Source: JBFKOL01 sp041628815 | Lineage (GTDB): Bacteria; Bacteroidota; Bacteroidia; Chitinophagales; Saprospiraceae | Assembly (NCBI GenBank): GCA_041628815.1 | Contig: JBFKOL010000026.1 | Location: forward strand, 1 to 22,768 | Length of the DNA: 22,768 bases | Direction: 5' to 3' | Part shown: positions 7,373 through 15,949 of the stretch, in pieces | How positions within the stretch are numbered: the stretch's first letter is position 1 | Layout: the number at the start of each line of letters is the position of its first letter | The notes under the pieces: model-generated | Databases searched by the model: none | Told to the model about the DNA's origin: nothing | The model's input: the letters and a program-made list of their open reading frames with translations, nothing else | Translations under genes and position numbers: made by a program

Positions 7373-8677
7373 CTATGCTTTGCAAAGTGCCTCAAACACC
7401 TCTTTCCATCCGTGCCAGCCATGACCTTCAGAGAACGATGAATTGTGCCAAATCCACGTAAAAGATCCTTGTACTTTTTCAATGGTGCTTTGATACCATG
7501 AGATGATGTGCAAGGCATCCTCAGGAGTGATATTCATGTACCACTTCATGCTTGCATCCATGATACAGGGGGGGTGAATGATCAGCGCTGTCATTTTATC
7601 TTCAATAACGTCATACCAGGGAAAAGGGACGGCGGTGGAGGCTCGGAATCCGATCCGATCGGCATAAACCATTGATGCATCATGCGTAATTCCCATACCG
7701 ATCAAGTCACGGTATGTATGAGGCATGGAAAGAAGGAGAAAGTGTTGTCTGGAATCGTTGATTTTTTCGCCAGTCAACTTTTCGAGCATTATCCTTTCTT
7801 CGGCAAGCTTATCGGGGATTTTTCCCGATGCAATTGAGGGGTGTAGTCCGATGGTGCCCGACGCTTTCAACCTGTGCACTAAACTTGAAAAGATTGCTGT
7901 ATTGATCAAATGATTTTCATCCCAGGGTTTTTGGAAATTCATCAACAAATAATAGGTGGGCTTCAGGCCGCTAGAGTCAAAGGACTCTGTCATAAAATCG
8001 TAAGTGTCAAATGGGTCGTTACCTGACCGGAAGTAGGCCATGCGTTGAGCTGCCCGTTTCCGATTCCCTTTGATGATATCCTTCAAAAGGCCAGGAGCAT
8101 TTTTCCAGCCTTTACCTTTGAAGGCATAGGGTATGTCAATATCCACCGATGGCCTATTCCTGTATTTTCTTGGTAAATGCAAGGTATGGCGGCTTGCCGA
8201 TTCGATATCTTTTTTCAATTCCAATATCCAAAGATCCACCAAGGGGATATCGAGAAACCCATAAAGGCCGGCAAGACTTTGATGGGACGGAAAGCGGCCG
8301 AATATATCCGGTACGAAATCCAGGTACTCCTCGTACCTGGTCAAACAGAAGAATATCAATGCGAACAGGTCAAATGAAAAGCTGAAGGAAAGAAAGGGAC
8401 CTTCGGGTATTGTAAAAAAAACCGGCAAATCGCGATCGTGGGATACCGTTGGTTTGATATCTTCAATATCTTGACCGTACAACAAATCCGACTGGAACAG
8501 GTTAATATCTGCGCGATAGTCTGGTGTTGTGCCATAGTTGATGCAGAGGGATGCACCTGCCGTCTCGTCCCATTGTTGTACTACCTTGTAAGGTAACCCG
8601 AGGTGAATGTCAAAAACGATGTGAAGGACGTAATCAAGCCTCGCGCTTGACCGGTCAGTCCTCAATGCTATGGTCAT
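7373..8677 (-). CDS. Polysaccharide deacetylase family protein (DUF7033-like N-terminus)
   Basis: 434-residue protein of a Bacteroidota family in which an N-terminal domain (about residues 1-165; RYEEYLDFVPDIFGRFPS is typical) precedes a divergent NodB-like polysaccharide deacetylase domain. The SVDIDIPYAF segment supplies the Asp-x-Asp metal/catalytic motif, and a later IGLHPSIAS holds the conserved histidine; WHNSSFSEGHGWHGW lies near the C-terminus. I take ATG 8677 as start; the TTG at 8683 adds only two residues. There is no signal peptide, so it is probably cytoplasmic or membrane-associated. Family members are often found near cell-surface polysaccharide genes, but here the next gene downstream is the symporter-murQ pair, separated by a terminator and promoter, so a role in cell-wall sugar metabolism is only suggested. 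True deacetylase activity is unproven because the HxxxH metal site is not standard. Confidence 0.8.
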   Translation of the reverse strand: MTIALRTDRSSARLDYVLHIVFDIHLGLPYKVVQQWDETAGASLCINYGTTPDYRADINLFQSDLLYGQDIEDIKPTVSHDRDLPVFFTIPEGPFLSFSFSFDLFALIFFCLTRYEEYLDFVPDIFGRFPSHQSLAGLYGFLDIPLVDLWILELKKDIESASRHTLHLPRKYRNRPSVDIDIPYAFKGKGWKNAPGLLKDIIKGNRKRAAQRMAYFRSGNDPFDTYDFMTESFDSSGLKPTYYLLMNFQKPWDENHLINTAIFSSLVHRLKASGTIGLHPSIASGKIPDKLAEERIMLEKLTGEKINDSRQHFLLLSMPHTYRDLIGMGITHDASMVYADRIGFRASTAVPFPWYDVIEDKMTALIIHPPCIMDASMKWYMNITPEDALHIISWYQSTIEKVQGSFTWIWHNSSFSEGHGWHGWKEVFEALCKA

Positions 8678-8718
8678 ATTCAAATGTTACGGGCAGGACC
8701 TCCCATTAAGGGAAAAAA

Positions 8719-8726
8719 CAAAAATA
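8719..8726 (-). promoter_or_regulatory. Possible -7 box for the deacetylase-family gene
   Basis: Reads TATTTTTG on the minus strand, an exact TAnnTTTG match 41 bases before the ATG at 8677. No clear -33 TTTG is present at the expected spacing and the region is AT-rich, so a chance match is possible. Confidence 0.3.
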
Positions 8727-8748
8727 TTATTATAAATTGAAGTTTGCG

Positions 8749-9555
8749 ATGAAGACTCGATACCTGGCATATGTTTTATCCCTGGCTCTTGTACTGTGCG
8801 CTATGGGTATATGCGCTCAGACCGTATTCCAGCCTAAACCTGTCGAGTACGATCTAAAAGGTGTGGTCTTCGCGACGGAATCTGTATTTGAAGGACGGAT
8901 TCATATGCACGGGTTCACGTTGGGATACAAGCGTGGACGATTAAAAAGCTATTACAGGACTACCTACCAGGGGTTTGAGCTAGGTTACTTAAAAGATGGC
9001 CGGGAAGACCGCCAGAATAAAAACATCAGCATCAGCGGAGAGCGACTTTCATCTTCATTCATCTATGGCAAGAGATCCCAGTTTTTTGCCTTTCGGTATG
9101 TACTCGGTGAAAAGCGATACCTGTCTGAAAAGACCCAGCGCAAAGGAGTAGCAGTGGGATTGATCTATGAGGGGGGCGTGTCAGTCGGGTTGATCAAACC
9201 CTATTACCTGAAGGTCATTCGGACAGAGGAGGACAGGGTGACCCGGGATCTTGAAGAGATCAAGTACAGCGATGAGACACATGAGGACTTTCTCAATTAC
9301 GACGACATTTATGGTGGCGTTGGATTTTTCAAAGGATTTACCGAAGTCACGCCGACGGTTGGTCTTCATGGCAAACTGGGCATGCACTTGGGTATCGGGG
9401 CGTTTGAGAAAAATGTAAAAGCCGTGGAAGTAGGCCTCATGCTGGATGTCTACCCTAGAAAAATCCCATTGTTGGTAGAGCGAGCAGAAATTTCAAACGA
9501 TTTTTTCTTTCCCAAGCTCTATATGTCCTTTCAATTCGGAAGGAGAAAGCTTTAA
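8749..9555 (+). CDS. Exported protein of unknown function, probably outer-membrane barrel-like
   Basis: 268 residues starting at ATG 8749; the upstream TTG (8737) would add four residues ahead of a good signal peptide (MKTRYLAYVLSLALVLCAMG, cut near GICAQ/TVFQ). The mature protein has alternating short beta segments rich in Gly and aromatic residues (GFTLGYKRGRLKSYYRTTY, FAFRYVLGEKRYL, GVAVGLIYEGGVSVGL, GLHGKLGMHLGIGAF, FPKLYMSFQFGRRKL), consistent with an outer-membrane barrel or a periplasmic beta protein. I do not recognise a named family. It lies 101 bases upstream of lipA on the same strand with no convincing terminator in between, so the two may share a transcript; whether they are functionally related is unknown. 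Divergent to the deacetylase-family gene across a 71-base AT-rich spacer. Confidence 0.75.
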   Translation: MKTRYLAYVLSLALVLCAMGICAQTVFQPKPVEYDLKGVVFATESVFEGRIHMHGFTLGYKRGRLKSYYRTTYQGFELGYLKDGREDRQNKNISISGERLSSSFIYGKRSQFFAFRYVLGEKRYLSEKTQRKGVAVGLIYEGGVSVGLIKPYYLKVIRTEEDRVTRDLEEIKYSDETHEDFLNYDDIYGGVGFFKGFTEVTPTVGLHGKLGMHLGIGAFEKNVKAVEVGLMLDVYPRKIPLLVERAEISNDFFFPKLYMSFQFGRRKL

Positions 9556-9620
9556 AGCCTTCCTTTCATGTAAGGGTGGGCGGTATGTCAAGTATACTTA
9601 GCGGCAAGAACATCTTGTTG

Positions 9621-9636
9621 AGGTAATGCGTTACCT
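9621..9636 (+). repeat. Short perfect hairpin upstream of lipA
   Basis: AGGTAA (9621-9626), loop TGCG, TTACCT (9631-9636): a perfect six-base stem with a tetraloop, 20 bases before the lipA start. Its right arm overlaps TACCTTTA (9632-9639), one base off the TAnnTTTG box, so it could be an operator-like site or a leader hairpin. Too short for firm assignment. Confidence 0.3.
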
Positions 9637-9656
9637 TTACACCTTAAAGTTAAAAT

Positions 9657-10529
9657 GTGTTAGAGTTACCTATTGTCCAGCAGATTACTAAGCGACAGGC
9701 ACGCCCTTCATGGCTTCGTGTAAAGCTGCCAATCGGTGAAGACTATAAGCGGGTCAGGCGGCTGGTGGATGAATACAAGCTGCATACCATATGTCAGAGC
9801 GGGAACTGTCCCAATATGGGAGAGTGTTGGGGGGCAGGTACCGCTACTTTCATGATCCTGGGTAATGTATGTACCAGGTCTTGTTCTTTTTGTGCCGTAA
9901 AAACGGGTCGTCCGCCGGAATACGATGAAGACGAGCCGAGGAGGGTGGCGGAAGCCATCCGTCTCATGCAGGTAAAACATGCCGTTATTACATCTGTCAA
10001 CCGCGATGAGCTCAAAGATCGAGGAGCGGAGATATGGTATCAGACAGTTCGGCTGACAAAAGAATTATCGCCATCAACTACCATAGAAACGCTCATTCCT
10101 GACACCAAGGCAAACTGGGAAGCACTCGAGCGTATGGTCTCTGCCGGACAGGAAGTCGTCTCACACAATATGGAAACGGTTCGCCGTTTATACCGCCTTG
10201 TTCGCCCCCAGGCCAAATACGACAGGAGCCTGGAACAGATATCGAGAACGAAGGCACTCGGCAAGAGGACTAAGTCCGGATTTATGGTTGGATTGGGGGA
10301 GACCAGGGATGAGGTGATGCAAATCCTGGACGATCTGCGCGAACACCAATGCGATGTCGTCACGATTGGCCAATACCTGCAGCCTACCCGCATGCATCTG
10401 GAGGTGGCTGAATATGTTCATCCGGATATATTTGAGGAGTACCGGGAAGAAGGTTTGAAAATGGGATTTGATTTTGTCGAGAGTGGGCCGTTGGTGAGAT
10501 CTTCCTATCATGCAGAAAGACATCTTTGA
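9657..10529 (+). CDS. lipA: Lipoyl synthase (radical SAM)
   Basis: Cytoplasmic radical-SAM enzyme that inserts two sulfurs into protein-bound octanoyl groups to make lipoyl cofactor for pyruvate and 2-oxoglutarate dehydrogenases and the glycine cleavage system. 290 residues, normal length. The auxiliary [4Fe-4S] cluster ligands are C46, C51 and C57 (ICQSGNCPNMGECW) with the serine of the C-terminal RSSY motif (residues 281-284); the radical-SAM cluster ligands are C72, C76 and C79 (CTRSCSFC). The segments ITSVNRDELKDRGAEIWYQT and SHNMETVRRLYRLVRPQAKY are of the form I associate with Bacteroidota LipA rather than the enterobacterial SVDRDDLPDGGA form. The start is GTG at 9657 (an ATG two bases earlier runs into a stop). 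Converges on the next gene with an 8-base gap and no terminator. Confidence 0.97.
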   Translation: MLELPIVQQITKRQARPSWLRVKLPIGEDYKRVRRLVDEYKLHTICQSGNCPNMGECWGAGTATFMILGNVCTRSCSFCAVKTGRPPEYDEDEPRRVAEAIRLMQVKHAVITSVNRDELKDRGAEIWYQTVRLTKELSPSTTIETLIPDTKANWEALERMVSAGQEVVSHNMETVRRLYRLVRPQAKYDRSLEQISRTKALGKRTKSGFMVGLGETRDEVMQILDDLREHQCDVVTIGQYLQPTRMHLEVAEYVHPDIFEEYREEGLKMGFDFVESGPLVRSSYHAERHL

Positions 10530-10537
10530 TTGCGCCG

Positions 10538-11575
10538 CTAATAAACTACCAGGGATTGCAGGTATCGCTGTTGTCCAAAGATTGCCTCCAGGATATATTG
10601 ACCTTCTGGAATCACCGACAAATCAAGTTTTAAACTGTGTTGTCCTTTATCCAGGAGTTGCCCCTTCCAGATATGAGCCGGTCTTCCGCTCAAATCATAA
10701 AGAATAAATGAAACATTTTGTGTCTTTTCAATTCTTACCCGGGCAACCAAATGATCTTGTGAAGGGTTCGGGAAGGTGACGAGGGGCGGTGGGAAACCAA
10801 ATGTCATCTGTACCCTAATGGCAGCTATCCTGCTTATATATAGAGAACCATCTCCGGTAGACCATTCCAACTGGTAATAGTAGTCGCCTTCCGTGCCAAT
10901 TTCAACATCTTCAAAAGATACAGTTTGCATCCATGAGGCTTCATCGTTCTTTTGAAGCGTAGCGACGAGAAGCCTCTCGCCTGTGTCGTCCTCCATACGG
11001 TAGATGCGTATCAATTGCGCTACTGCATTGATCGAATGATCCCAGGAAAGGATGGTAGAGACTTTTTCAGGATCCCAGTAGGCGGTCAAATTCCTGTCGG
11101 CCAGCGCAAGCGTTTTAAAACGCGTACCTGCATTGATTCCACTAGCCGATTCTTCTGCTCCCAGAAAGAACACATCGGTGCGACCATTCACTACATCGGT
11201 AACATCGCTGTCCAATAGTTTGTCCTCTCCTTCAAAAGGATGGACAAATGCAAGGTTATTCGGTATTTCGAACATTACCTGGTAGCTGCCCTCCACGAGG
11301 TAAGAAAATACATAGCAACCACTGCTATCGGTACTTACAGTTGCTAAGGAACCACCATCTCCATCTAAAAGTGAGACCCTGATTCCCGGTAATACGGTAT
11401 CGCCGGCATCCAGCACGTGGTTGACTTCAGGTTCGCTGTCCTGCCACACTTTACCACTTATTTCTGCCATGACATTGGTAAGAGATGTCTGTGCAACTAA
11501 CGTGAAAGCAGGAATGGAGCACATAATCAAAACAAGGCATTTCCATGACTTGTTGGGCTTGGTAGTTCTTATCAT
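10538..11575 (-). CDS. Secreted SdrD-B-like protein with T9SS type A sorting domain
   Basis: 345-residue extracellular protein. It has an N-terminal signal peptide (about residues 1-29, ending AFTLVAQ), then an SdrD-B/Cna-B-like domain (about 38-150: ISGKVWQDSEPE, DTVLPGIRVSLLDGDGGSLA, STDSSGCYVFSYLVEGSYQV, and DVVNGRTDVFFLGAEESASG with INAG), then a beta-sandwich middle region of fibronectin type III character (YYYQLEWSTGDGSLY), and a C-terminal T9SS type A sorting domain (about 266-345: FPNPSQD, FILYDLSGRP, GQYILEAI). This predicts export through Sec and the type IX system and attachment or release at the surface. SdrD-B domains are common structural or adhesion modules; no enzymatic motif is visible. 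The T9SS domain also supports the Bacteroidota assignment. Its gene lies 160 bases downstream of the barrel-protein gene, with a terminator in between. Confidence 0.88.
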   Translation of the reverse strand: MIRTTKPNKSWKCLVLIMCSIPAFTLVAQTSLTNVMAEISGKVWQDSEPEVNHVLDAGDTVLPGIRVSLLDGDGGSLATVSTDSSGCYVFSYLVEGSYQVMFEIPNNLAFVHPFEGEDKLLDSDVTDVVNGRTDVFFLGAEESASGINAGTRFKTLALADRNLTAYWDPEKVSTILSWDHSINAVAQLIRIYRMEDDTGERLLVATLQKNDEASWMQTVSFEDVEIGTEGDYYYQLEWSTGDGSLYISRIAAIRVQMTFGFPPPLVTFPNPSQDHLVARVRIEKTQNVSFILYDLSGRPAHIWKGQLLDKGQHSLKLDLSVIPEGQYILEAIFGQQRYLQSLVVY

Positions 11576-11686
11576 GACCGTCGGTTGGAAGCGAAAAGAT
11601 AGGATTTCAATCCATTTTTCTGGTCATTCTACTGCTGTAATTTTAGTCAGTCGGCGACAATACCGGCGCGGATTCCCATCGATCAA

Positions 11687-11726
11687 TAAAAATGAGCAGT
11701 GGATTATACGTGTTTCTGCTGCTCAT
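11687..11726 (-). terminator. Terminator after the small outer-membrane protein gene
   Basis: Perfect 8-base inverted repeat ATGAGCAG (11692-11699) and CTGCTCAT (11719-11726) with a 19-base spacer; on the minus strand the second arm is followed by TTTTATT. It begins nine bases after the stop codon of the gene at 11735-12226. Confidence 0.65.
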
Positions 11727-11734
11727 GTAAGTTT

Positions 11735-12226
11735 TTAGAATGCGTATCCGAGACCTACACCCAGCCAGTAAGGGATAAAGATTCCATCTGCAATGACAGG
11801 TGTAATCCCTACCTTCCACATGAACCCACCATCGGTAGGATGCCGTCGGTACATGAAGCTGAGCGTCGCCCAAAATTCTGAATCACTGAAGTCATCACCC
11901 ACGAAGTCTGCCTGGGCAGAGACATAGGTTATCCCTGCCCCAATTTCAAAATATTTTCCATTGTTTCCCAGGAAGTGGTTGATCATCAACGGAACGGTGA
12001 CAACAGATCCGTCGGCGCTTCCACCTCCGACATAGCCGATACCAATCCTCGCACCGGGTCCAGCTGTGTTGGACCCGAAACGCATGTCGTAATTGGCGGA
12101 GAAGAAGAGACCATTGCCTCCAAGTTCCACGTAGAAAGCTTTATTGGATTCTTGGGCTCGTAACGGTTGCAAGACCGAAAAGAGAAATACCGTAAAGAAT
12201 AAAGGAATGGGTAGTAGGTTTTTCAT
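11735..12226 (-). CDS. Small outer-membrane beta-barrel-like protein
   Basis: 163 residues with a signal peptide (MKNLLPIPLFFTVFLFSVLQ, cut near LRAQ/ESNKAF). The mature protein alternates beta strands with Gly-rich turns (YVELGGNGLFFSANYDMRF, GARIGIGYVGGG, YFEIGAGITYVSAQADF, FWATLSFMYRRH, FMWKVGITPVIA, WLGVGLGYAF) and ends in an aromatic residue (F163), as BAM-dependent outer-membrane proteins do. This size suggests an eight-stranded barrel of the OmpA/OmpW-like superfamily; no specific family is recognised. A TATTTTTG box lies 52 bases upstream and a terminator just after, so it is probably a single-gene unit. Confidence 0.8.
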   Translation of the reverse strand: MKNLLPIPLFFTVFLFSVLQPLRAQESNKAFYVELGGNGLFFSANYDMRFGSNTAGPGARIGIGYVGGGSADGSVVTVPLMINHFLGNNGKYFEIGAGITYVSAQADFVGDDFSDSEFWATLSFMYRRHPTDGGFMWKVGITPVIADGIFIPYWLGVGLGYAF

Positions 12227-12277
12227 AAGTTTTTTGATTGATTGTGTGGAAAATACGCATAAAATTTAGTGTCCACC

Positions 12278-12285
12278 CAAAAATA
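12278..12285 (-). promoter_or_regulatory. Possible -7 box for the small barrel-protein gene
   Basis: Reads TATTTTTG on the minus strand, an exact TAnnTTTG match 52 bases before the ATG at 12226. The -33 element is not clear (a TTG on the minus strand at 12295-12297 is too close), so this is a candidate only. Confidence 0.35.
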
Positions 12286-12322
12286 TCTACTGTACAATCC
12301 TGTGATCTCAGGTTAAGAGTGT

Positions 12323-13774
12323 TTACCTGTCCGTAATTCTCCGCAATTTAATCTGGAGCGCTGCAAAAAACAGAGTCATGAAGGGGCTCACATAGTTGAA
12401 TACTGCATAAACGAAATAATCTACCACAGGAACGCCCAGCACCCCAGATTGGTAGGCACCGCATGTATTCCATGGTACGAGGACGGAAGTCACTGTACCT
12501 GAATCTTCCAGGGTTCGGCTGAGGTTGACGGGAGCCAGTCCGCGATCAGCATAGGCCTTGGAAAACATCTTTCCTGGTACCACAATGGCAAGATATTGAT
12601 CGGATGCTGTGACATTGATGGCGAGACAACTCGCTACAGTACTTGCAAATAGACCAAAGATGGACTGGGCAAGGCTTAGGAGTGCCTGGCTGATTCGCGC
12701 CAATGCACCTATGGCTTCCATGACACCGCCAAATGCAAGTGCGCATATGATGAGCCAGATCGTGCTCAACATTCCACGCATGCCTCCGGCAGAAAACAAA
12801 TCGTTAAGGGCTTCATTAGAGGTGACAACAGCGGTATCAATTGTCATTGCGTTCATGACGCCCTTGTATGCCGACTCCAAGGTCAGTACATCACTTCCCC
12901 CTGTGGCGGCTACTATGGTCGGTTGAAAGATCAGGGCAAAAAGGCCACCCAATAAAGTGCCGGCGAAGAGAGCGATGAGTGGTTTGGTTTTTTTAATGAT
13001 GAGCAATATGACTGCAGCGGGGACCAGGAAAAGCCAAAGGCTGATATTGAAACTTTCATCTATGGCGGTCAAAATGGCGGCTGTGTCTGTCGCCCCGTCA
13101 GTTTGCCTTACAAGTCCAAGAATTACAAATACTATCAACGTAATGGTTATTGAAGGCACCGTCGTTAAGGTCATATATCGTATGTGTTCGAAAAGCTCAG
13201 ATCCCGCCATTGCCGGAGCCAGATTGGTGGTGTCGGAAAGAGGAGACATCTTGTCACCAAAGTATGCCCCTGAAAGGACGGCTCCAGCACTCATACCCAT
13301 AGGTATACCTATGGCTTTACCAATGCCAATAAGGGCAATACCTACCGTGGCAGATGTCGTCCAGCTGCTTCCTGTAGCTATCGAAATGATGGCACAAATG
13401 ACCACGGTCGCAGGGAGGAATATGGTGGGATTCAACAGCTTCAAGCCATAGTAGATCATGGAGGGAATGACACCACTGATCATCCAAGTGCCTGCAAGGG
13501 CACCGACAAAAAGTAGTATGAGTATTGCCCCTGTCGTCGACCTAATGTTGTCCGCCACTTCGGTGAGCATAGACCTGTAACTGACCTTATTAAAAAATCC
13601 CACAACAGATGCTACCGATGCTCCAACCAGCAAAATGAACTGATTGGATCCGCTCAACGCATCATCTCCATACATATATACGTTGAAGGCCAGCAATGCG
13701 ATCAATACAATTACCGGGATCATCGCTTCCCAAATGTTTAATTCCTTATTCTCTATAATCTGGGTATCTGCCAT
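12323..13774 (-). CDS. nhaC: Na+/H+ antiporter, NhaC family
   Basis: Inner-membrane antiporter, 483 residues with about 11-12 hydrophobic segments. Family marks include ATGSSWTTSATVGIALIGIG, AGAVLSGAYFGDKMSPLSDT immediately followed by TNLAPAM, and in the second half AINVTASDQYLAIVVPGKMF with the SRTLEDSGTVTSVLVPWNTC segment; GDKMSPLSDTTNLA and LEDSGT are characteristic of NhaC and contain the acidic residues expected for Na+/H+ exchange. NhaC-family proteins also include malate/lactate-type antiporters (MleN), so the exact ion or substrate is not settled. The gene has its own start (ATG 13774), is divergent to the SRPBCC gene, and lies 96 bases upstream of the barrel gene. Nothing in the sequence ties it to the lipid/amine operon nearby. 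Confidence 0.92.
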   Translation of the reverse strand: MADTQIIENKELNIWEAMIPVIVLIALLAFNVYMYGDDALSGSNQFILLVGASVASVVGFFNKVSYRSMLTEVADNIRSTTGAILILLFVGALAGTWMISGVIPSMIYYGLKLLNPTIFLPATVVICAIISIATGSSWTTSATVGIALIGIGKAIGIPMGMSAGAVLSGAYFGDKMSPLSDTTNLAPAMAGSELFEHIRYMTLTTVPSITITLIVFVILGLVRQTDGATDTAAILTAIDESFNISLWLFLVPAAVILLIIKKTKPLIALFAGTLLGGLFALIFQPTIVAATGGSDVLTLESAYKGVMNAMTIDTAVVTSNEALNDLFSAGGMRGMLSTIWLIICALAFGGVMEAIGALARISQALLSLAQSIFGLFASTVASCLAINVTASDQYLAIVVPGKMFSKAYADRGLAPVNLSRTLEDSGTVTSVLVPWNTCGAYQSGVLGVPVVDYFVYAVFNYVSPFMTLFFAALQIKLRRITDR

Positions 13775-13903
13775 ATCAAAACTTAATTGTCCATCATTTA
13801 CGTCTGAAAGGCGTAAAATACCAAATGCACGAATGACAATTAAGAAACGATTCTTTTATTTCCCATGGATTCCCCTTACTTTCTTACCTGTAAATCTGGA
13901 ACT

Positions 13904-14335
13904 ATGGCGGATATATACCACGACTTATGGATTAAAAGGGACATTGGATCGGTATTTAAAGGCATCACCTCGCGACCTGGCTTGGACCACTGGTGGACAC
14001 TATCTTCGGAGGGAGAGCCAGCAGAAGGTGCAAAGTACAGGTTGTACTTTGGCCCGGATTACGACTGGGAAGCTATTGTTTCAGCAATTAAAGTGCCTGA
14101 ATTGTTCGAATGGACCCTTACGAAATCGGACAAGGATTGGGAGAAGACAAAGATCCGTTTTAAACTCTCCTCGGATGGCCCCTTTACTAAGGTATCGTTT
14201 GTCCATTCTGGATGGTTATCCGTCAATGACCATTACAAGCGATCTTCCTACTGCTGGGCTATGTACCTTCGCGCCTTGAAAAATTACCTCGAAAACGGCG
14301 AAATAGTCCCTTATGCAATTCGGACAGCCCTGTAA
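13904..14335 (+). CDS. SRPBCC-domain protein (AHSA1/START-like)
   Basis: 143 residues from ATG 13904; the longer form starting at 13865 would add 13 residues with no similarity to the family, while MADIYHDLWIKRDIGSVFKG is the typical first strand and helix of SRPBCC proteins. Further pattern: GLDHWWT, GAKYRLYFGPDYDWEAIVSA, PELFEWTLTKSD, TKIRFKLS, TKVSFVHSGW and the long C-terminal helix SYCWAMYLRALKNYLENGE. Such proteins form a helix-grip fold with a hydrophobic pocket and bind lipids or hydrophobic ligands or act as cyclase-like enzymes; function here is unknown. Cytoplasmic, no signal peptide. Divergent to nhaC and convergent with the decarboxylase operon across a 132-base spacer. Confidence 0.85.
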   Translation: MADIYHDLWIKRDIGSVFKGITSRPGLDHWWTLSSEGEPAEGAKYRLYFGPDYDWEAIVSAIKVPELFEWTLTKSDKDWEKTKIRFKLSSDGPFTKVSFVHSGWLSVNDHYKRSSYCWAMYLRALKNYLENGEIVPYAIRTAL

Positions 14336-14467
14336 AGGAAAACAGGCACTGCGAAATGAAAGAATCAAAAGCTTTCTCGAGACATGCTTGATTTCATACG
14401 GATAGTCACAAATAGACATTCCGCATTTTCATCCTTACATACCACCTCGTTTTCTTTGATTCCTATA

Positions 14468-15949
14468 TTATCGACTCACACAGTTATTACCGATTGCCAC
14501 GACTTGCCGGACTAGGTCATCGAAGTCAGCATACGTGCTTCTATAGTTGGCTATGGCTACCCGGAGGCAATAAATACCGTGCAGCGTAGTATAGGAAGGT
14601 ACGGCAACTCCCGACTCGTGTAACCGGGCGAGGATTTCGCGATTCAGATCATGATGTTGCTCAGGAGAAAGTGCAACATGAACAAACCTGAAACAGACAA
14701 TGTCCAGGACAACTGGTGCCATCAGCTCAAGTGAGTGCTCTTTGTTTACAAGGGAGGCGAGATATTTAGCCTGGTGAATGTTGCGTTCGATGAGATCTCC
14801 AAACTTAATCGAGCCATTCTCCCTTATTGACATCCAAATTTTTAAGGCGCGCATCCTGCGAGACAACTGAAGACCATATTCGCTATACCAGTTGGTACCG
14901 GAAGCCAGGCCCCTTTGGTTTTTGGCCAGGTATTCCGGGACAAGAGAGAATGTATCGTGATGGATCTTGCTATTCTTTACCAGGGTGCAACCCGCTTCAA
15001 ATGGCACATGAAGCCATTTGTGCAGATCCATGGCCACAGAATCAGATTTCTCTATCCCTCTCAGAAGTTTTCTGCCCGTTTTTGAAAGTACGGCCACGGC
15101 GCCAATGGCTCCGTCAACATGAAACCACATGTTTTCACTTTCGCAGATTTCGGCAATTTCTTCGAGATCATCAATTGCTCCCGTGTTCACGGTTCCGGCG
15201 CTGGCGATCACACAAATGGGTTTAAAACCTTCTTTCCTGTCTTCGGTGATCGCTTGAACGAGCCTCGATGTATTCATCGTAAAGTCTTTCTGAACTGGAA
15301 TGAGCCTTAGCTGATTACTTCCGAGCCCCAACAATTCTATGGACTTCTGGTTGCAGCTGTGCACTTCTGAGGACGCGTACACTGTCATGTTGGTTTCGCC
15401 GTTTACGAGTCCCTGTTTTCGTACATCAAAGCCGGCTTTGCTGTGCCGGGCCATGGCGAGACCTACGAAGTTGGCCATAGAGCCTCCACTGAGCAAAATG
15501 CCCGATGCATGGCTGGGGTAATCCATGATTTCTTTCATCCAGTTGATCACTTGCGTCTCAAGAACACCTGCCACCTGGTTTCCACCACCTGCATTCGAAT
15601 TGATCACGGAGGTAAGGAAATCGGCAAGCGCGCCCGTAAAACTGCCGTTGCCCATGTACCATCCCCAAAATCTTGGATGAGCGGTTTTCATGGGGTAGGG
15701 AAGAATGTCCGTTTTGAAGTCCTCGTAGATTTCTTCCAGGCTTGATCCATTCCTGGGCACATCAAACGAGAATTTCGACTTGGTCGACTCTGGCATTTCC
15801 TCCCACGCAGGTTGATCTTTAATATTTCTATAATAATCGATGGCATCATCCACCATCTGGTGGGCCAGTCGTCTTGTCTCTTCCCAGTCTGCCGGATCAA
15901 GTCCATCTTCCGAAGCCTGATGTATAGAATCGTTTTTAACGCTTTTCAT
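14468..15949 (-). CDS. Group II PLP-dependent amino-acid decarboxylase (second copy)
   Basis: 493-residue cytoplasmic fold-type I PLP enzyme of the aromatic-amino-acid/glutamate decarboxylase group. The Schiff-base lysine is K311 (MDLHKWLHVP), D279 in FHVDGAIG binds the PLP nitrogen, and H197 (SSEVHSCNQKS) is placed to stack on the cofactor. The N-terminal segment HPRFWGWYMGNGSFTGALAD and SGGSMANFVGLAMARH are family typical. Substrate cannot be read; possible products are an aromatic amine, ethanolamine (from serine), or another amine. It is the last gene of a four-gene operon: its ATG overlaps the BCCT stop as ATGA. It is clearly different from the other decarboxylase in the operon (gene at 17498-18967), for example at HPRFWGWY versus HPSYFGLF, so the two are not a recent duplication. 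Not a sphingosine-phosphate lyase by its active-site motifs. Confidence 0.9.
   Translation of the reverse strand: MKSVKNDSIHQASEDGLDPADWEETRRLAHQMVDDAIDYYRNIKDQPAWEEMPESTKSKFSFDVPRNGSSLEEIYEDFKTDILPYPMKTAHPRFWGWYMGNGSFTGALADFLTSVINSNAGGGNQVAGVLETQVINWMKEIMDYPSHASGILLSGGSMANFVGLAMARHSKAGFDVRKQGLVNGETNMTVYASSEVHSCNQKSIELLGLGSNQLRLIPVQKDFTMNTSRLVQAITEDRKEGFKPICVIASAGTVNTGAIDDLEEIAEICESENMWFHVDGAIGAVAVLSKTGRKLLRGIEKSDSVAMDLHKWLHVPFEAGCTLVKNSKIHHDTFSLVPEYLAKNQRGLASGTNWYSEYGLQLSRRMRALKIWMSIRENGSIKFGDLIERNIHQAKYLASLVNKEHSLELMAPVVLDIVCFRFVHVALSPEQHHDLNREILARLHESGVAVPSYTTLHGIYCLRVAIANYRSTYADFDDLVRQVVAIGNNCVSR

Noticed and set aside
12957..13451. A 164-codon plus-strand open frame inside nhaC
   Set aside because: Opposite a clear membrane-protein gene; the many Met and Pro residues are the mirror of codons for hydrophobic residues.
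13644..14279. A 211-codon plus-strand open frame over the nhaC start and the SRPBCC gene
   Set aside because: It overlaps nhaC on the opposite strand and the SRPBCC gene in another frame; the SRPBCC frame (from 13904) has a clear family pattern and this one has none.
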